NCBI GenBank assembly: GCA_016203825.1
Contig: JACQMA010000013.1
Location: 1 to 5,565, forward strand
Direction: 5' to 3'
DNA: 5,565 nt
Source: Deltaproteobacteria bacterium
Lineage (GTDB): Bacteria; UBA10199; 2-02-FULL-44-16
In this document: one piece after another, positions 1 to 5,025 of the stretch
How positions within the stretch are numbered: the stretch's first letter is position 1
Layout of the letters: each line of letters begins with the position of its first letter
Position numbers and translations under genes: made by a program
Notes under the pieces: generated by a model
What the model was told of the DNA's origin: nothing
Seen by the model: only the letters and a program-made list of their open reading frames with translations
The model's database searches: none

Positions 1-44
1 AAAATCCCCGTGATCTGCTCCTCCGTAAATCGCGATCTCTTCAT
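1..44 (-). CDS. IS3-family transposase OrfA, N-terminal fragment (runs off the window)
   Basis: The first 14 codons read MKRSRFTEEQITGI, the characteristic beginning of the small OrfA protein of many IS3-family elements (usual form MKRSRFTEEQIIGIL...). OrfA carries the helix-turn-helix that recognises the element's ends, and the catalytic DDE part comes from OrfB after a programmed frameshift. Only the start is visible, because the gene continues beyond base 1. A purine-rich Shine-Dalgarno (GGAGG) lies about 5 bases upstream of the ATG. The family call rests on a short peptide, but the peptide is distinctive and an IS3-like terminal sequence lies just upstream. Whether the transposase is intact cannot be seen. 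Confidence 0.8.
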   Translation of the reverse strand, partial: MKRSRFTEEQITGI

Positions 45-122
45 GACTCCCTCCCTGACCACCCCTTAGGCGATCAATTTGGAAGTTTCAAGCTCTCCAG
101 TTTTTGGGGTCAAGACCGGACA
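1..122 (-). mobile_element. IS3-family insertion sequence, left end only
   Basis: Read on the minus strand, the segment opens with TGTCCGGTCTTGACCCCAAA, followed by AACTGGAGAGCTTG. This TG-led end with a TGACCCCAAAAACTGG core is typical of IS3-family left ends. The OrfA start codon follows 78 bases inside. The outer boundary is placed at base 122 because the reading frame of the interrupted membrane-protein gene stops resembling its family exactly there; a boundary nearer 112 is possible. The right end and the target duplication lie outside the window. If the boundary is right, the duplicated target would include the GTT at 125-123. Confidence 0.7.
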
Positions 123-221
123 AACATAAATCCCCGTAATGATTGCAAGAGCAACTGTAGCAAGGGCGGTAATAGCGGAAGAATTGCTGTTGAGCCATGT
201 TACAACAGAGCAGCCGGTCAT
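123..221 (-). pseudogene. 5' fragment of a small membrane-protein gene, disrupted by the IS element
   Basis: From the ATG at 221 the frame reads MTGCSVVT, then WLNSNSSAITALATVALAI, then ITGIYV, and then runs directly into the IS terminal sequence. The WLN-N-SAI-A-ATV-LAIITGIYV pattern is a frequent N-terminal transmembrane helix in small bacterial membrane proteins of unknown function, which normally continue with a cytoplasmic coiled segment. Here only about 33 residues remain. The ATG has no good Shine-Dalgarno and repeat-like sequence lies just upstream, so the original start is uncertain. The frame stays open upstream to about 419, but that part translates a non-coding repeat. The rest of the gene may lie beyond the other IS end, outside the window. 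Confidence 0.5.
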
Positions 222-244
222 GAAATCACTAAAAAATAAGATAT

Positions 245-284
245 GAGGGAGCGCAAGTAGATTCTTCGCTGCGTTCAGAATGAC
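245..284. repeat. Dispersed-repeat-like sequence (CATTCTGAACGCAGCGAAGAATCT type)
   Basis: On the minus strand this reads GTCATTCTGAACGCAGCGAA followed by GAATCTACTTGCGCTCCCTC. The same wording recurs as an interspersed, often palindromic repeat in the intergenic regions of many bacterial genomes, where its translations (VILNAAKNLL, HSERSEES) are well-known false proteins. Only one half-unit is present here; the mirrored copy that would complete the palindrome is not seen in the window. Recognition is from memory of the pattern, not from a search. Confidence 0.5.
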
Positions 285-420
285 AACCATGAGGCGGACG
301 AGAAGCGAGGAGAACAAGGCAGACTGAGGAGACCAGCCGAGTCGTACTTGGATGTACGTCGCAGGCTGTGTCGACGAAGGCAACGAAGTTATCCGAAGTT
401 TATCGTCCACCGATCCCAAA
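285..420. other. Intergenic stretch with a hairpin, no gene seen
   Basis: No credible gene lies here. An imperfect hairpin spans 334-368: CAGCC (334-338) pairs with GGCTG (364-368) and CGTAC (343-347) with GTACG (354-358), around a TTGGAT loop. The surrounding purine-rich, CGA/GAAG-repeating wording resembles dispersed non-coding repeats more than coding sequence. It adjoins the repeat at 245-284, and the two may belong to one element. Strand and function are unknown. Confidence 0.35.
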
Positions 421-457
421 AAAGGAAAAGGGGATCTGTCTCACGACAGTTCCCCTT
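419..457 (-). terminator. Intrinsic terminator of the 119-aa protein gene
   Basis: On the minus strand, 13-base arms AAGGGGAACTGTC (457-445) and GACAGATCCCCTT (440-428) pair with a single mismatch around a GTGA loop. TTCCTTTTTT follows. The hairpin starts about 25 bases after the TAA of the 119-aa gene. Stem strength and the U-rich tail make this a convincing factor-independent terminator. Confidence 0.9.
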
Positions 458-482
458 CTTGAGAAAGGAGGGTTAGGGATCT

Positions 483-842
483 TTAGGCGTTATAGTGGCT
501 CAACGTCTGGAGCTTCTGACGGAGCAGGTCCTGTTCGAATTCAGCGAGGGCATAAGGATCATACGTCACCAATTTATCGCGTGCGTCGAAATATTCCTGG
601 CGACAATCATTCATATAGCCGAGCAACTCTTCGCGACGCTCGTGGCAATCGGTGTCATCGAATTCCATGCGCGCGTATTCGTGATTGATCGAGCTCGTCG
701 CCATCTTGAGCTGCATTTCGAGAAGGAAATTCTTCTGCGTCGGGACCGCACTCGTCTCCGCGATCGGAGCGATCGAGATTGAATCCTCGCTCACGTCTTC
801 CTCGTCGAGATCTACTTCTTCTTGGTCCAAAAGTTCTTTCAT
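483..842 (-). CDS. Acidic 119-aa cytoplasmic protein of unknown function
   Basis: I do not recognise this family with certainty. The N-terminal third (residues 1-35) is very acidic (MKELLDQEEVDLDEEDVSED) and probably disordered. Residues about 38-119 are predicted by eye to be helical and charged, with two cysteines (C66, C80), a DYMN/YMNDCRQEYFDAR-like helix and a C-terminal DPYALAEFEQDLLRQK stretch that has the look of a conserved small domain. There is no signal peptide and no membrane segment. The start at 842 is chosen over an in-frame ATG at 860 because AGAGGGG (855-849) sits 6 bases upstream of it, whereas the upstream ATG directly abuts its only purine run. The gene is monocistronic: a possible sigma-54 promoter lies upstream and a strong terminator downstream. 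An adaptor or regulatory role is only a guess. Confidence 0.75.
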   Translation of the reverse strand: MKELLDQEEVDLDEEDVSEDSISIAPIAETSAVPTQKNFLLEMQLKMATSSINHEYARMEFDDTDCHERREELLGYMNDCRQEYFDARDKLVTYDPYALAEFEQDLLRQKLQTLSHYNA

Positions 843-843
843 C

Positions 844-893
844 TGGCACCCCTCTTTCATCCTTCGCCCACTTGAAATGCATGGGGGGTGCCA
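844..893 (-). promoter_or_regulatory. 9-bp inverted repeat masking the ribosome binding site of the 119-aa gene
   Basis: TGGCACCCC at 893-885 and GGGGTGCCA at 852-844 (minus-strand reading) are perfectly complementary, separated by 32 bases. The downstream arm contains the GGGG of the Shine-Dalgarno and ends one base before the ATG. A transcript that begins upstream of 893, for example read-through from pyrF, could fold and hide the ribosome binding site. A transcript starting inside the spacer could not. The pair could instead be a protein-binding operator. Confidence 0.4.
878..893 (-). promoter_or_regulatory. Sigma-54-like -24/-12 promoter
   Basis: The minus strand reads TTGGCACCCCCCATGCA. 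The GG and GC dinucleotides are separated by exactly 10 bases, as in the RpoN consensus TGGCAC-N5-TTGCA, with one departure (A for the first T of TTGC). A start about 12 bases past the GC would fall near 867 and give a leader of about 25 bases before the ATG at 842. No better sigma-70 promoter is visible in the gap. No enhancer-binding site was identified, so this is a motif match only. Confidence 0.4.
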
Positions 894-1002
894 ACTTCAG
901 GATGATGTTCAAAGTGAAGTTAAACTATTGAAATAGAACGATTATTCAGAAATATGGATTTCGCGGATTTCGAGGAGATCAGGGCCAAATGGGGGGTCGA
1001 GA

Positions 1003-1030
1003 CTCCAGAAAGAGGGGAAGCGATGCCCCT
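1003..1030 (-). terminator. Weak hairpin right after pyrF, possible terminator
   Basis: AGGGG (1030-1026) and CCCCT (1017-1013) can form a 5-bp stem with an 8-base loop, followed by CTTTCT. It begins on the last base-pairs of the pyrF stop codon region. The stem is short and the tail is interrupted, so termination would be partial at best and read-through into the 119-aa gene is plausible. Confidence 0.25.
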
Positions 1031-1746
1031 TAAGAAATCTCGCGGATGATACTCTGAACCACGGCTTTGGGATTCCGGGACTCGACAACAGGACGACCCA
1101 CGACCAGGTAATCGGCGCCAGCGGCCATGGCCATCGTCGGCGAGGACACGCGTCGTTGATCTTGAATCGCCGTGCCTAAGGGACGAATGCCGGTCGTCAC
1201 GATCAAAAACTTTTCGCCACACGCAACGCGTACAGGACGAACTTCGAGCGGACTTGCCACAACACCATCAAAGCCAGCCTTCTTCGCCATCTTTGCCAAA
1301 CGCACCACTTGATCGCGCACTTCAAATTGAACTCCAATATCGCCGAGCGATTCCATACTGGTGAGCACCGTCACGGCAATAAGTTTTGGCGTCGTCGCAC
1401 GCGTCTTCGCTCGACTCTTCATCGTGTCGGCCGCACGGCCGAGCATTTCGAATCCACCGACGGCATGGACGGTCATCATGTCCACCCCAAGCTCTGCCGC
1501 ATTCGTGACCGCCGCTGCAACGGTTGAAGGGATGTCATGATACTTGAGATCGAGGAGGACACGGCTGTGATGACGATGAACCATCGTGACAACATCAGGA
1601 CCGAGGGCCGTAAATGTCGGGATCCCGATTTCAAAGATGCGAACGTCGTCTTTGAGGAGTTTCACCATCGCTTCCGCCTCTTTCATCCGGTTGGCGAGGA
1701 GGGCAACGATCAAACGATCATGGGGGACAGATGCTTTTCGTGGCAC
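1030..1746 (-). CDS. pyrF: Orotidine-5'-phosphate decarboxylase homologue with altered active-site residues
   Basis: This 238-aa protein matches the OMP decarboxylase (beta/alpha)8 barrel over its whole length; the enzyme converts OMP to UMP in the last step of pyrimidine synthesis. Visible signatures are DLKYHDIPSTVA (66-77; the D66-K68-D71 charge triad), TVHAVGG (92-98), TVLTSM (126-131), GVVASPLE (161-168), TTGIRP (184-189), and a phosphate-binding end RVSSPTMAMAAGADYLVVGR with Arg218. Two usual residues are missing. The Asp of the N-terminal ALD motif is Leu17 (IVALLAN), and the Lys of the F-K-(V/I)-G motif is Glu39 (FEIG), as in hexulose-phosphate synthase and ketogulonate-phosphate decarboxylase. 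Activity on OMP is therefore probable but not certain. The GTG at 1746 is chosen because TAAGGAG lies 6 bases upstream; the in-frame ATG at 1770 lies inside proS without an SD. Confidence 0.85.
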   Translation of the reverse strand: MPRKASVPHDRLIVALLANRMKEAEAMVKLLKDDVRIFEIGIPTFTALGPDVVTMVHRHHSRVLLDLKYHDIPSTVAAAVTNAAELGVDMMTVHAVGGFEMLGRAADTMKSRAKTRATTPKLIAVTVLTSMESLGDIGVQFEVRDQVVRLAKMAKKAGFDGVVASPLEVRPVRVACGEKFLIVTTGIRPLGTAIQDQRRVSSPTMAMAAGADYLVVGRPVVESRNPKAVVQSIIREIS

Positions 1747-1752
1747 GCTGGA

Positions 1753-1759
1753 CTCCTTA
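1753..1759 (-). promoter_or_regulatory. Shine-Dalgarno of pyrF overlapping the proS stop codon
   Basis: TAAGGAG contains the TAA stop of proS and is a near-perfect ribosome binding site 6 bases before a GTG. It decides the pyrF start at 1746 and implies translational coupling, with ribosomes ending proS positioned to begin pyrF. Confidence 0.75.
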
Positions 1760-3010
1760 CGAGCGACCATGCACCATTGTGGTCAGCGTATCAACCACCT
1801 CGGAAGGAGCCAACTTTTGGACCTTTCCCGTCTTTCGTTCTTTGAGTTCTATTTTTCCTTCTTTGAGTCCCTTGCTCCCGACCACCAGATGATAGGGAAT
1901 GCCCACGAGGTCGGCATCGGCAAATTTGACTCCCGGACGTTCATCGCGATCATCGAGCAAGACTTCGATTCTTTGTGCTTCTAATTTTTGAACGAGTTCT
2001 TTCGCGACGCGAAATGGTTCACCGGCGCTCTCCAGCGCTATGATCTGAACATGGAACGGGGCAATCGGAAGAGGCCACACGATTCCACGTTCGTCATGGT
2101 TTTGTTCAATCGCCGCGGCCGCGGTGCGACCAATGCCAATGCCATAGCACCCCATGACCATGAGTTGTTCCTTCCCGGATTCATCGAGGTACACCGCCTT
2201 CATCGGCGCTGAATATTTTGTGCCGAGATAAAAAACCTGACCGACTTCGATTCCGCGCGATCGTTCAAAACTTCCACCACACCTGGGACATTTCTCTCCC
2301 ACAGCTTTTTCACTGTTGGCGGCATAGTCACATTTCGTACAGGCAACGATTTCATCTTCGCCGGACTCCGCCAACACCTGGAATTCGTGAGACTTGGTCC
2401 CACCGATAGCACCCGTAAGTGCATCAACTGCACGGAAAGTCAGCCCACAGCGAGTAAATATTTTTTTGTAGGCATCGACCATAGCGGCGTACGTTTTGAG
2501 CGAACTCGCTTCGTCGAGATCAAATGAATATGAATCCTTCATGATGAATTCTCGGCCGCGCATCAGGCCAAAACGGGGACGAATTTCGTCGCGAAATTTT
2601 GTCTGAATCTGAAAGAGGTTCAGCGGAAGATTTCGATAGGAACGAACTTCGCGCCGCACGAGATCGGTGATCGCCTCTTCATGGGTTGGCCCAATGCAAA
2701 AATCGCGCTCATGACGATCACGAAAACGTAAGAGTTCTTTTCCATACACATCCCAACGGCCCGTCTCGCGCCAGAGTTCGGCGGGCATCACGACAGGAAG
2801 CAGAAGTTCACTCGCGCCAGCCGCGGTCATCTCCTCACGCACAATCGTTTCGATTTTTCGGAGGACCCGAAGACATAAAGGAAGATACATATACACCCCG
2901 GATGCGAGTTTTCGAATATAGCCCGCACGGATCATGAGTTTGTGACTAATGACCTCGGCGTCACTCGGTGCTTCGCGAAGTGTCGGAATGAACATCTCAG
3001 AATAGCGCAC
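1757..3010 (-). CDS. proS: Prolyl-tRNA synthetase, compact form lacking the INS editing domain
   Basis: This class II synthetase charges tRNA-Pro with proline in the cytoplasm. Its 417 residues begin in standard ProRS fashion ([14 protein letters not shown]). The motif-1 region is [16 protein letters not shown] (65-80), motif 2 is [17 protein letters not shown] (139-155), and motif 3 is the GIGIGR at 290-295 within [10 protein letters not shown]. The anticodon-binding domain follows, with [20 protein letters not shown] (351-370). Typical bacterial enzymes have about 570 residues because an INS domain of about 180 residues, which hydrolyses Ala-tRNA-Pro, sits between motifs 2 and 3. Here that place (about 224-250) holds only C224-x2-C227 and C241-x2-C244, a zinc-ribbon-like remnant, before the usual RGIEVG resumes. 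The GTG at 3010 is supported by AGGGGG 6 bases upstream and by the family's usual N-terminus. It overlaps the previous stop as TAGTG. Confidence 0.95.
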   Translation of the reverse strand: MRYSEMFIPTLREAPSDAEVISHKLMIRAGYIRKLASGVYMYLPLCLRVLRKIETIVREEMTAAGASELLLPVVMPAELWRETGRWDVYGKELLRFRDRHERDFCIGPTHEEAITDLVRREVRSYRNLPLNLFQIQTKFRDEIRPRFGLMRGREFIMKDSYSFDLDEASSLKTYAAMVDAYKKIFTRCGLTFRAVDALTGAIGGTKSHEFQVLAESGEDEIVACTKCDYAANSEKAVGEKCPRCGGSFERSRGIEVGQVFYLGTKYSAPMKAVYLDESGKEQLMVMGCYGIGIGRTAAAAIEQNHDERGIVWPLPIAPFHVQIIALESAGEPFRVAKELVQKLEAQRIEVLLDDRDERPGVKFADADLVGIPYHLVVGSKGLKEGKIELKERKTGKVQKLAPSEVVDTLTTMVHGRS

Positions 3011-3022
3011 TACGTTCCCCCT
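3008..3022 (-). promoter_or_regulatory. TAGTG stop-start junction with the proS Shine-Dalgarno
   Basis: AGGGGG (3022-3017) lies 6 bases before the GTG of proS. The TAG stop of the protease gene shares its last base with that GTG. The arrangement fixes the proS start and favours translational coupling between a secreted-protease gene and an aminoacyl-tRNA synthetase gene. Confidence 0.7.
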
Positions 3023-4314
3023 AATATGAATGAACACCCACCACCGGATGAAGCTGCGGGAGGCGCTTCGCCACCTCCCCCTCCGCCTTCTCCACCGCCT
3101 CCACCACCATTACCGCCGGGAGTCGAGCTTGTTGCAATATCCGTGAAGCGAAGACAGGGATTCGTCGTATTGATCGAAACGGTCGGCATCTGGATCGTCT
3201 GTCCCCCTTCAGTACAACTCACGGTCGTTGCGCCACCAGATCCTGTAACCACCTCACTGTCAAAATCCATCGGTGGATTATCGAGTGGTTCGAATCCCGA
3301 CTGCCCACCATATTCTGAATTGAGGGGTTCGTAAAGAACCTGATACTGTTTTCCAGGAACGATCCCCGAAAGAAAATATCGACCGTCGTTGGAACACTCG
3401 GGATACATGGCACCACTAATAAAGGACCGAGCATCCTGGCGCGTGAGCGTCACCCCATCCCCAACGCGGCTCGCGACCACATTGACACCACGCAGTGGAT
3501 TCCCTGCGGCATCGTTGACCGTTCCCACGACCGCGCAAAAGTCTTCACGAAAAGTGTCATTGGGATAGATCGCCGAGAGGGCAATTTTGTCGTCGCGGGT
3601 CGGGTTGGTCTGAAGCGACGTCTTGAGTTCGGGATACATGGTCGGAATATACTGTCCATTCGTACAACCGGTCGCCAAACTACAATCACGAGCGATGTCT
3701 TCGTTCACCTGGCTATGATCGAGATTGAGCAGATGTCCCAACTCATGAAAAAGACTCGCTTGAAAAAGGGTTTGGGCGGTTGTGGCATTGGTGGAGAGTG
3801 GCGACGCATCAAGTTTTTTTCCATTGAGAATGGAAAAACCACGCACAATGATCTTTCCTGTATCATCAGCCACACTCGGTGCCGTAAGGCCAATCACACT
3901 GTTCGAATCGACCATCAGATAATCAAGGATGGAGCCATCTTTATCAAAAATGATGACGCTCGGTCCGGTCTCGCCGGAAAGATAGTCTTGAAAATTGGAG
4001 GCATCAATATCGACACCAATATTGCCACCATAACGAACCGTGAGATCGACCGTTTTCACGGCATCGCCATCAGCGTTGGTGACCGTCAGGTCGCGCCACT
4101 TGGCGAATGCCGATTCAATCCAACTCACTGCCGTTGCATTCGTGACGCCATTCGAAAGATTTCCAGTCTCGGAATACCAGGTGATTTTATTATCACGCCA
4201 ATTCTGGGCCACACCGGTCATACCCACAGAATCCACAACAAAAGGACCACCCGCCGAGGCGATGATTGCCATACCGACCAACATCACCACCAAACATCCT
4301 CGAAGGACATTCAT
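3010..4314 (-). CDS. Secreted matrixin-like zinc metalloprotease with C-terminal regulatory-like domain and GGGCS tail
   Basis: The 434-aa protein opens with a Sec signal peptide ([20 protein letters not shown], cleavage probably near ASA-GG, residue 21). The catalytic domain has the zinc motif [11 protein letters not shown] (190-200; ligands H190, H194, H200, base E191), followed by a Met-turn PTMYP (M226) and a [11 protein letters not shown] stretch (241-251), the order seen in matrixins and other metzincins. Asn197 replaces the usual Gly. Residues about 262-330 ([20 protein letters not shown] ... [20 protein letters not shown]) resemble a carboxypeptidase regulatory-like beta-sandwich. A low-complexity linker with two Gly6-Glu units follows (403-416), then [12 protein letters not shown] and the stop. 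Substrate is unknown, and an extracytoplasmic location is likely. The start could be 4317 (ATGA overlap) or 4314 (TGATG); 4314 is preferred because AGAGG then lies 5 bases upstream rather than 2. It may work with the secreted protein encoded just before it. Confidence 0.85.
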   Translation of the reverse strand: MNVLRGCLVVMLVGMAIIASAGGPFVVDSVGMTGVAQNWRDNKITWYSETGNLSNGVTNATAVSWIESAFAKWRDLTVTNADGDAVKTVDLTVRYGGNIGVDIDASNFQDYLSGETGPSVIIFDKDGSILDYLMVDSNSVIGLTAPSVADDTGKIIVRGFSILNGKKLDASPLSTNATTAQTLFQASLFHELGHLLNLDHSQVNEDIARDCSLATGCTNGQYIPTMYPELKTSLQTNPTRDDKIALSAIYPNDTFREDFCAVVGTVNDAAGNPLRGVNVVASRVGDGVTLTRQDARSFISGAMYPECSNDGRYFLSGIVPGKQYQVLYEPLNSEYGGQSGFEPLDNPPMDFDSEVVTGSGGATTVSCTEGGQTIQMPTVSINTTNPCLRFTDIATSSTPGGNGGGGGGEGGGGGGEAPPAASSGGGCSFILGGT

Positions 4315-4913
4315 CATGGCCTCTGGGCGTCCTCCACGAGCTTCGTGAAATCAACGAGGGGAATTTCTTTTTTGAGTTCTTCTCCCTTTGCCTTTCCACC
4401 GACCATCATCGAGGGAAAACGACCGCGAATGCGCTTCGTTCCATCCGCCGCTTGCGTCACGGGAAAAGATCCATCCTTGAGGGCAACGGTTGAAGTCAGA
4501 GGAACGGGAAGTTGGAGTGGAGATGGATTCAGCAAAAAGAGGGCGTATTCTTGATCGACCTCATACTGGGGCATGCCAATTGGACACGGAAAACCGCGAG
4601 CTCGACATTCGCTCTTCGCAGCACCCCATTGGGCAAACCGAATCGTCTGTTGATCTCCTTGGGGCGGTGCATTTCCACCCTTGAACCACTGGCTCACGTG
4701 GAATGTATAAAACGTCACCAAGAGCCCTTTTGGAATTTGGTCGGTGCGAACGACGTCGACATGCCGTTCGGTACAACGGCCAACAAAAGCCCATTGGGCG
4801 CGCTCGACCACTTCAGGAAGTTCTGCCGGAAGGACCTGGGTAGAACGGGCAAGATTTGTAACAAAAGGGGAGGCGAGGAGTATCGCCACCACAACAGCCA
4901 GAGAGTGCCTCAC
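4314..4913 (-). CDS. Secreted 199-aa protein of unknown function, first gene of the operon
   Basis: A hydrophobic signal peptide (about residues 1-22, VVVAILLASPFVTNLA) precedes an extracytoplasmic domain. The mature start LPAELPEVVERAQWAFVGRC (28-47) has the pattern of secreted proteins that begin with a short helix followed by a 'VGRV' beta strand. Later there is GMPQYEVDQEYALFLLNPSP (113-132), reminiscent of the G-M-P-x-(Y/F)-x-x-G-E-E-x-x-LFL signature seen in uncharacterised bacterial secreted proteins. Three cysteines (C47, C103, C110) could allow one disulfide. I recall such proteins near matrixin genes, but cannot verify that here; no enzymatic motif is visible. The GTG at 4913 has an excellent AAGGAGG 6 bases upstream. 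The stop overlaps the protease start, suggesting joint production, and a partner, inhibitor or chaperone role is possible but speculative. Confidence 0.8.
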   Translation of the reverse strand: MRHSLAVVVAILLASPFVTNLARSTQVLPAELPEVVERAQWAFVGRCTERHVDVVRTDQIPKGLLVTFYTFHVSQWFKGGNAPPQGDQQTIRFAQWGAAKSECRARGFPCPIGMPQYEVDQEYALFLLNPSPLQLPVPLTSTVALKDGSFPVTQAADGTKRIRGRFPSMMVGGKAKGEELKKEIPLVDFTKLVEDAQRP

Positions 4914-4919
4914 CGAATA

Positions 4920-4926
4920 CCTCCTT
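4920..4926 (-). promoter_or_regulatory. Strong Shine-Dalgarno deciding a GTG start
   Basis: AAGGAGG, a full match to the 16S rRNA anti-SD, is 6 bases before the GTG at 4913. It settles the start of the 199-aa secreted protein. Confidence 0.85.
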
Positions 4927-4942
4927 GTCCCCCTATAGCCTC

Positions 4943-4971
4943 ATTATATGGGGCCTTCCTGCAAGAGGCAA
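4943..4971 (-). promoter_or_regulatory. Sigma-70-type promoter of the four-gene operon
   Basis: TTGCCT (4971-4966) and a perfect TATAAT (4948-4943) are separated by exactly 17 bases. Transcription should start near 4936, giving a short leader of about 23 bases that contains the AAGGAGG site. The -35 hexamer touches the T-tract of the preceding terminator. This is the only obvious promoter seen ahead of the four overlapping genes. Confidence 0.75.
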
Positions 4972-5001
4972 ATAAAAAGGCCGATCCTGGCGGATCGGCC
5001 T
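4970..5001 (-). terminator. Intrinsic terminator of the lipoprotein gene
   Basis: AGGCCGATCC (5001-4992) and GGATCGGCCT (4987-4978) form a perfect 10-bp GC-rich stem with a GCCA loop, followed by TTTTATTT. It begins 24 bases after the TAA of the lipoprotein gene and separates it from the operon promoter. Confidence 0.95.
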
Positions 5002-5025
5002 CTTCAGTCATATATCGAATAAAAT

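Noticed and set aside
66..419. A 117-codon open frame on the minus strand as one gene
   Set aside because: It crosses three unlike pieces: repeat-like non-coding sequence (VILNAAKNLL is a familiar false translation), the start of a membrane protein, and an IS3-type terminal end. No single protein is supported.
495..782. Plus-strand frame with hydrophobic stretches (possible small membrane protein)
   Set aside because: It is antisense to the 119-aa gene, which has a good SD and terminator in the proper direction. Its hydrophobic runs come from reverse-complemented Glu/Asp codons.
3060..3120. Gly-rich codon tract as a phase-variable simple repeat
   Set aside because: The two Gly6-Glu units use mixed GGT/GGA/GGC/GGG codons and there is no pure mononucleotide or short tandem tract long enough to suggest slippage.
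2942..3334. Plus-strand frame encoding a proline-rich protein
   Set aside because: The poly-proline run is the reverse strand of the Gly6-Glu linker of the protease gene. It has no ribosome binding site and lies fully opposite better-supported genes.
3715..4554. A 279-codon plus-strand frame
   Set aside because: It runs antisense through the protease and the 199-aa secreted protein genes. The translation is rich in His, Ile, Arg and Thr with no recognisable motif, as expected of a shadow frame.
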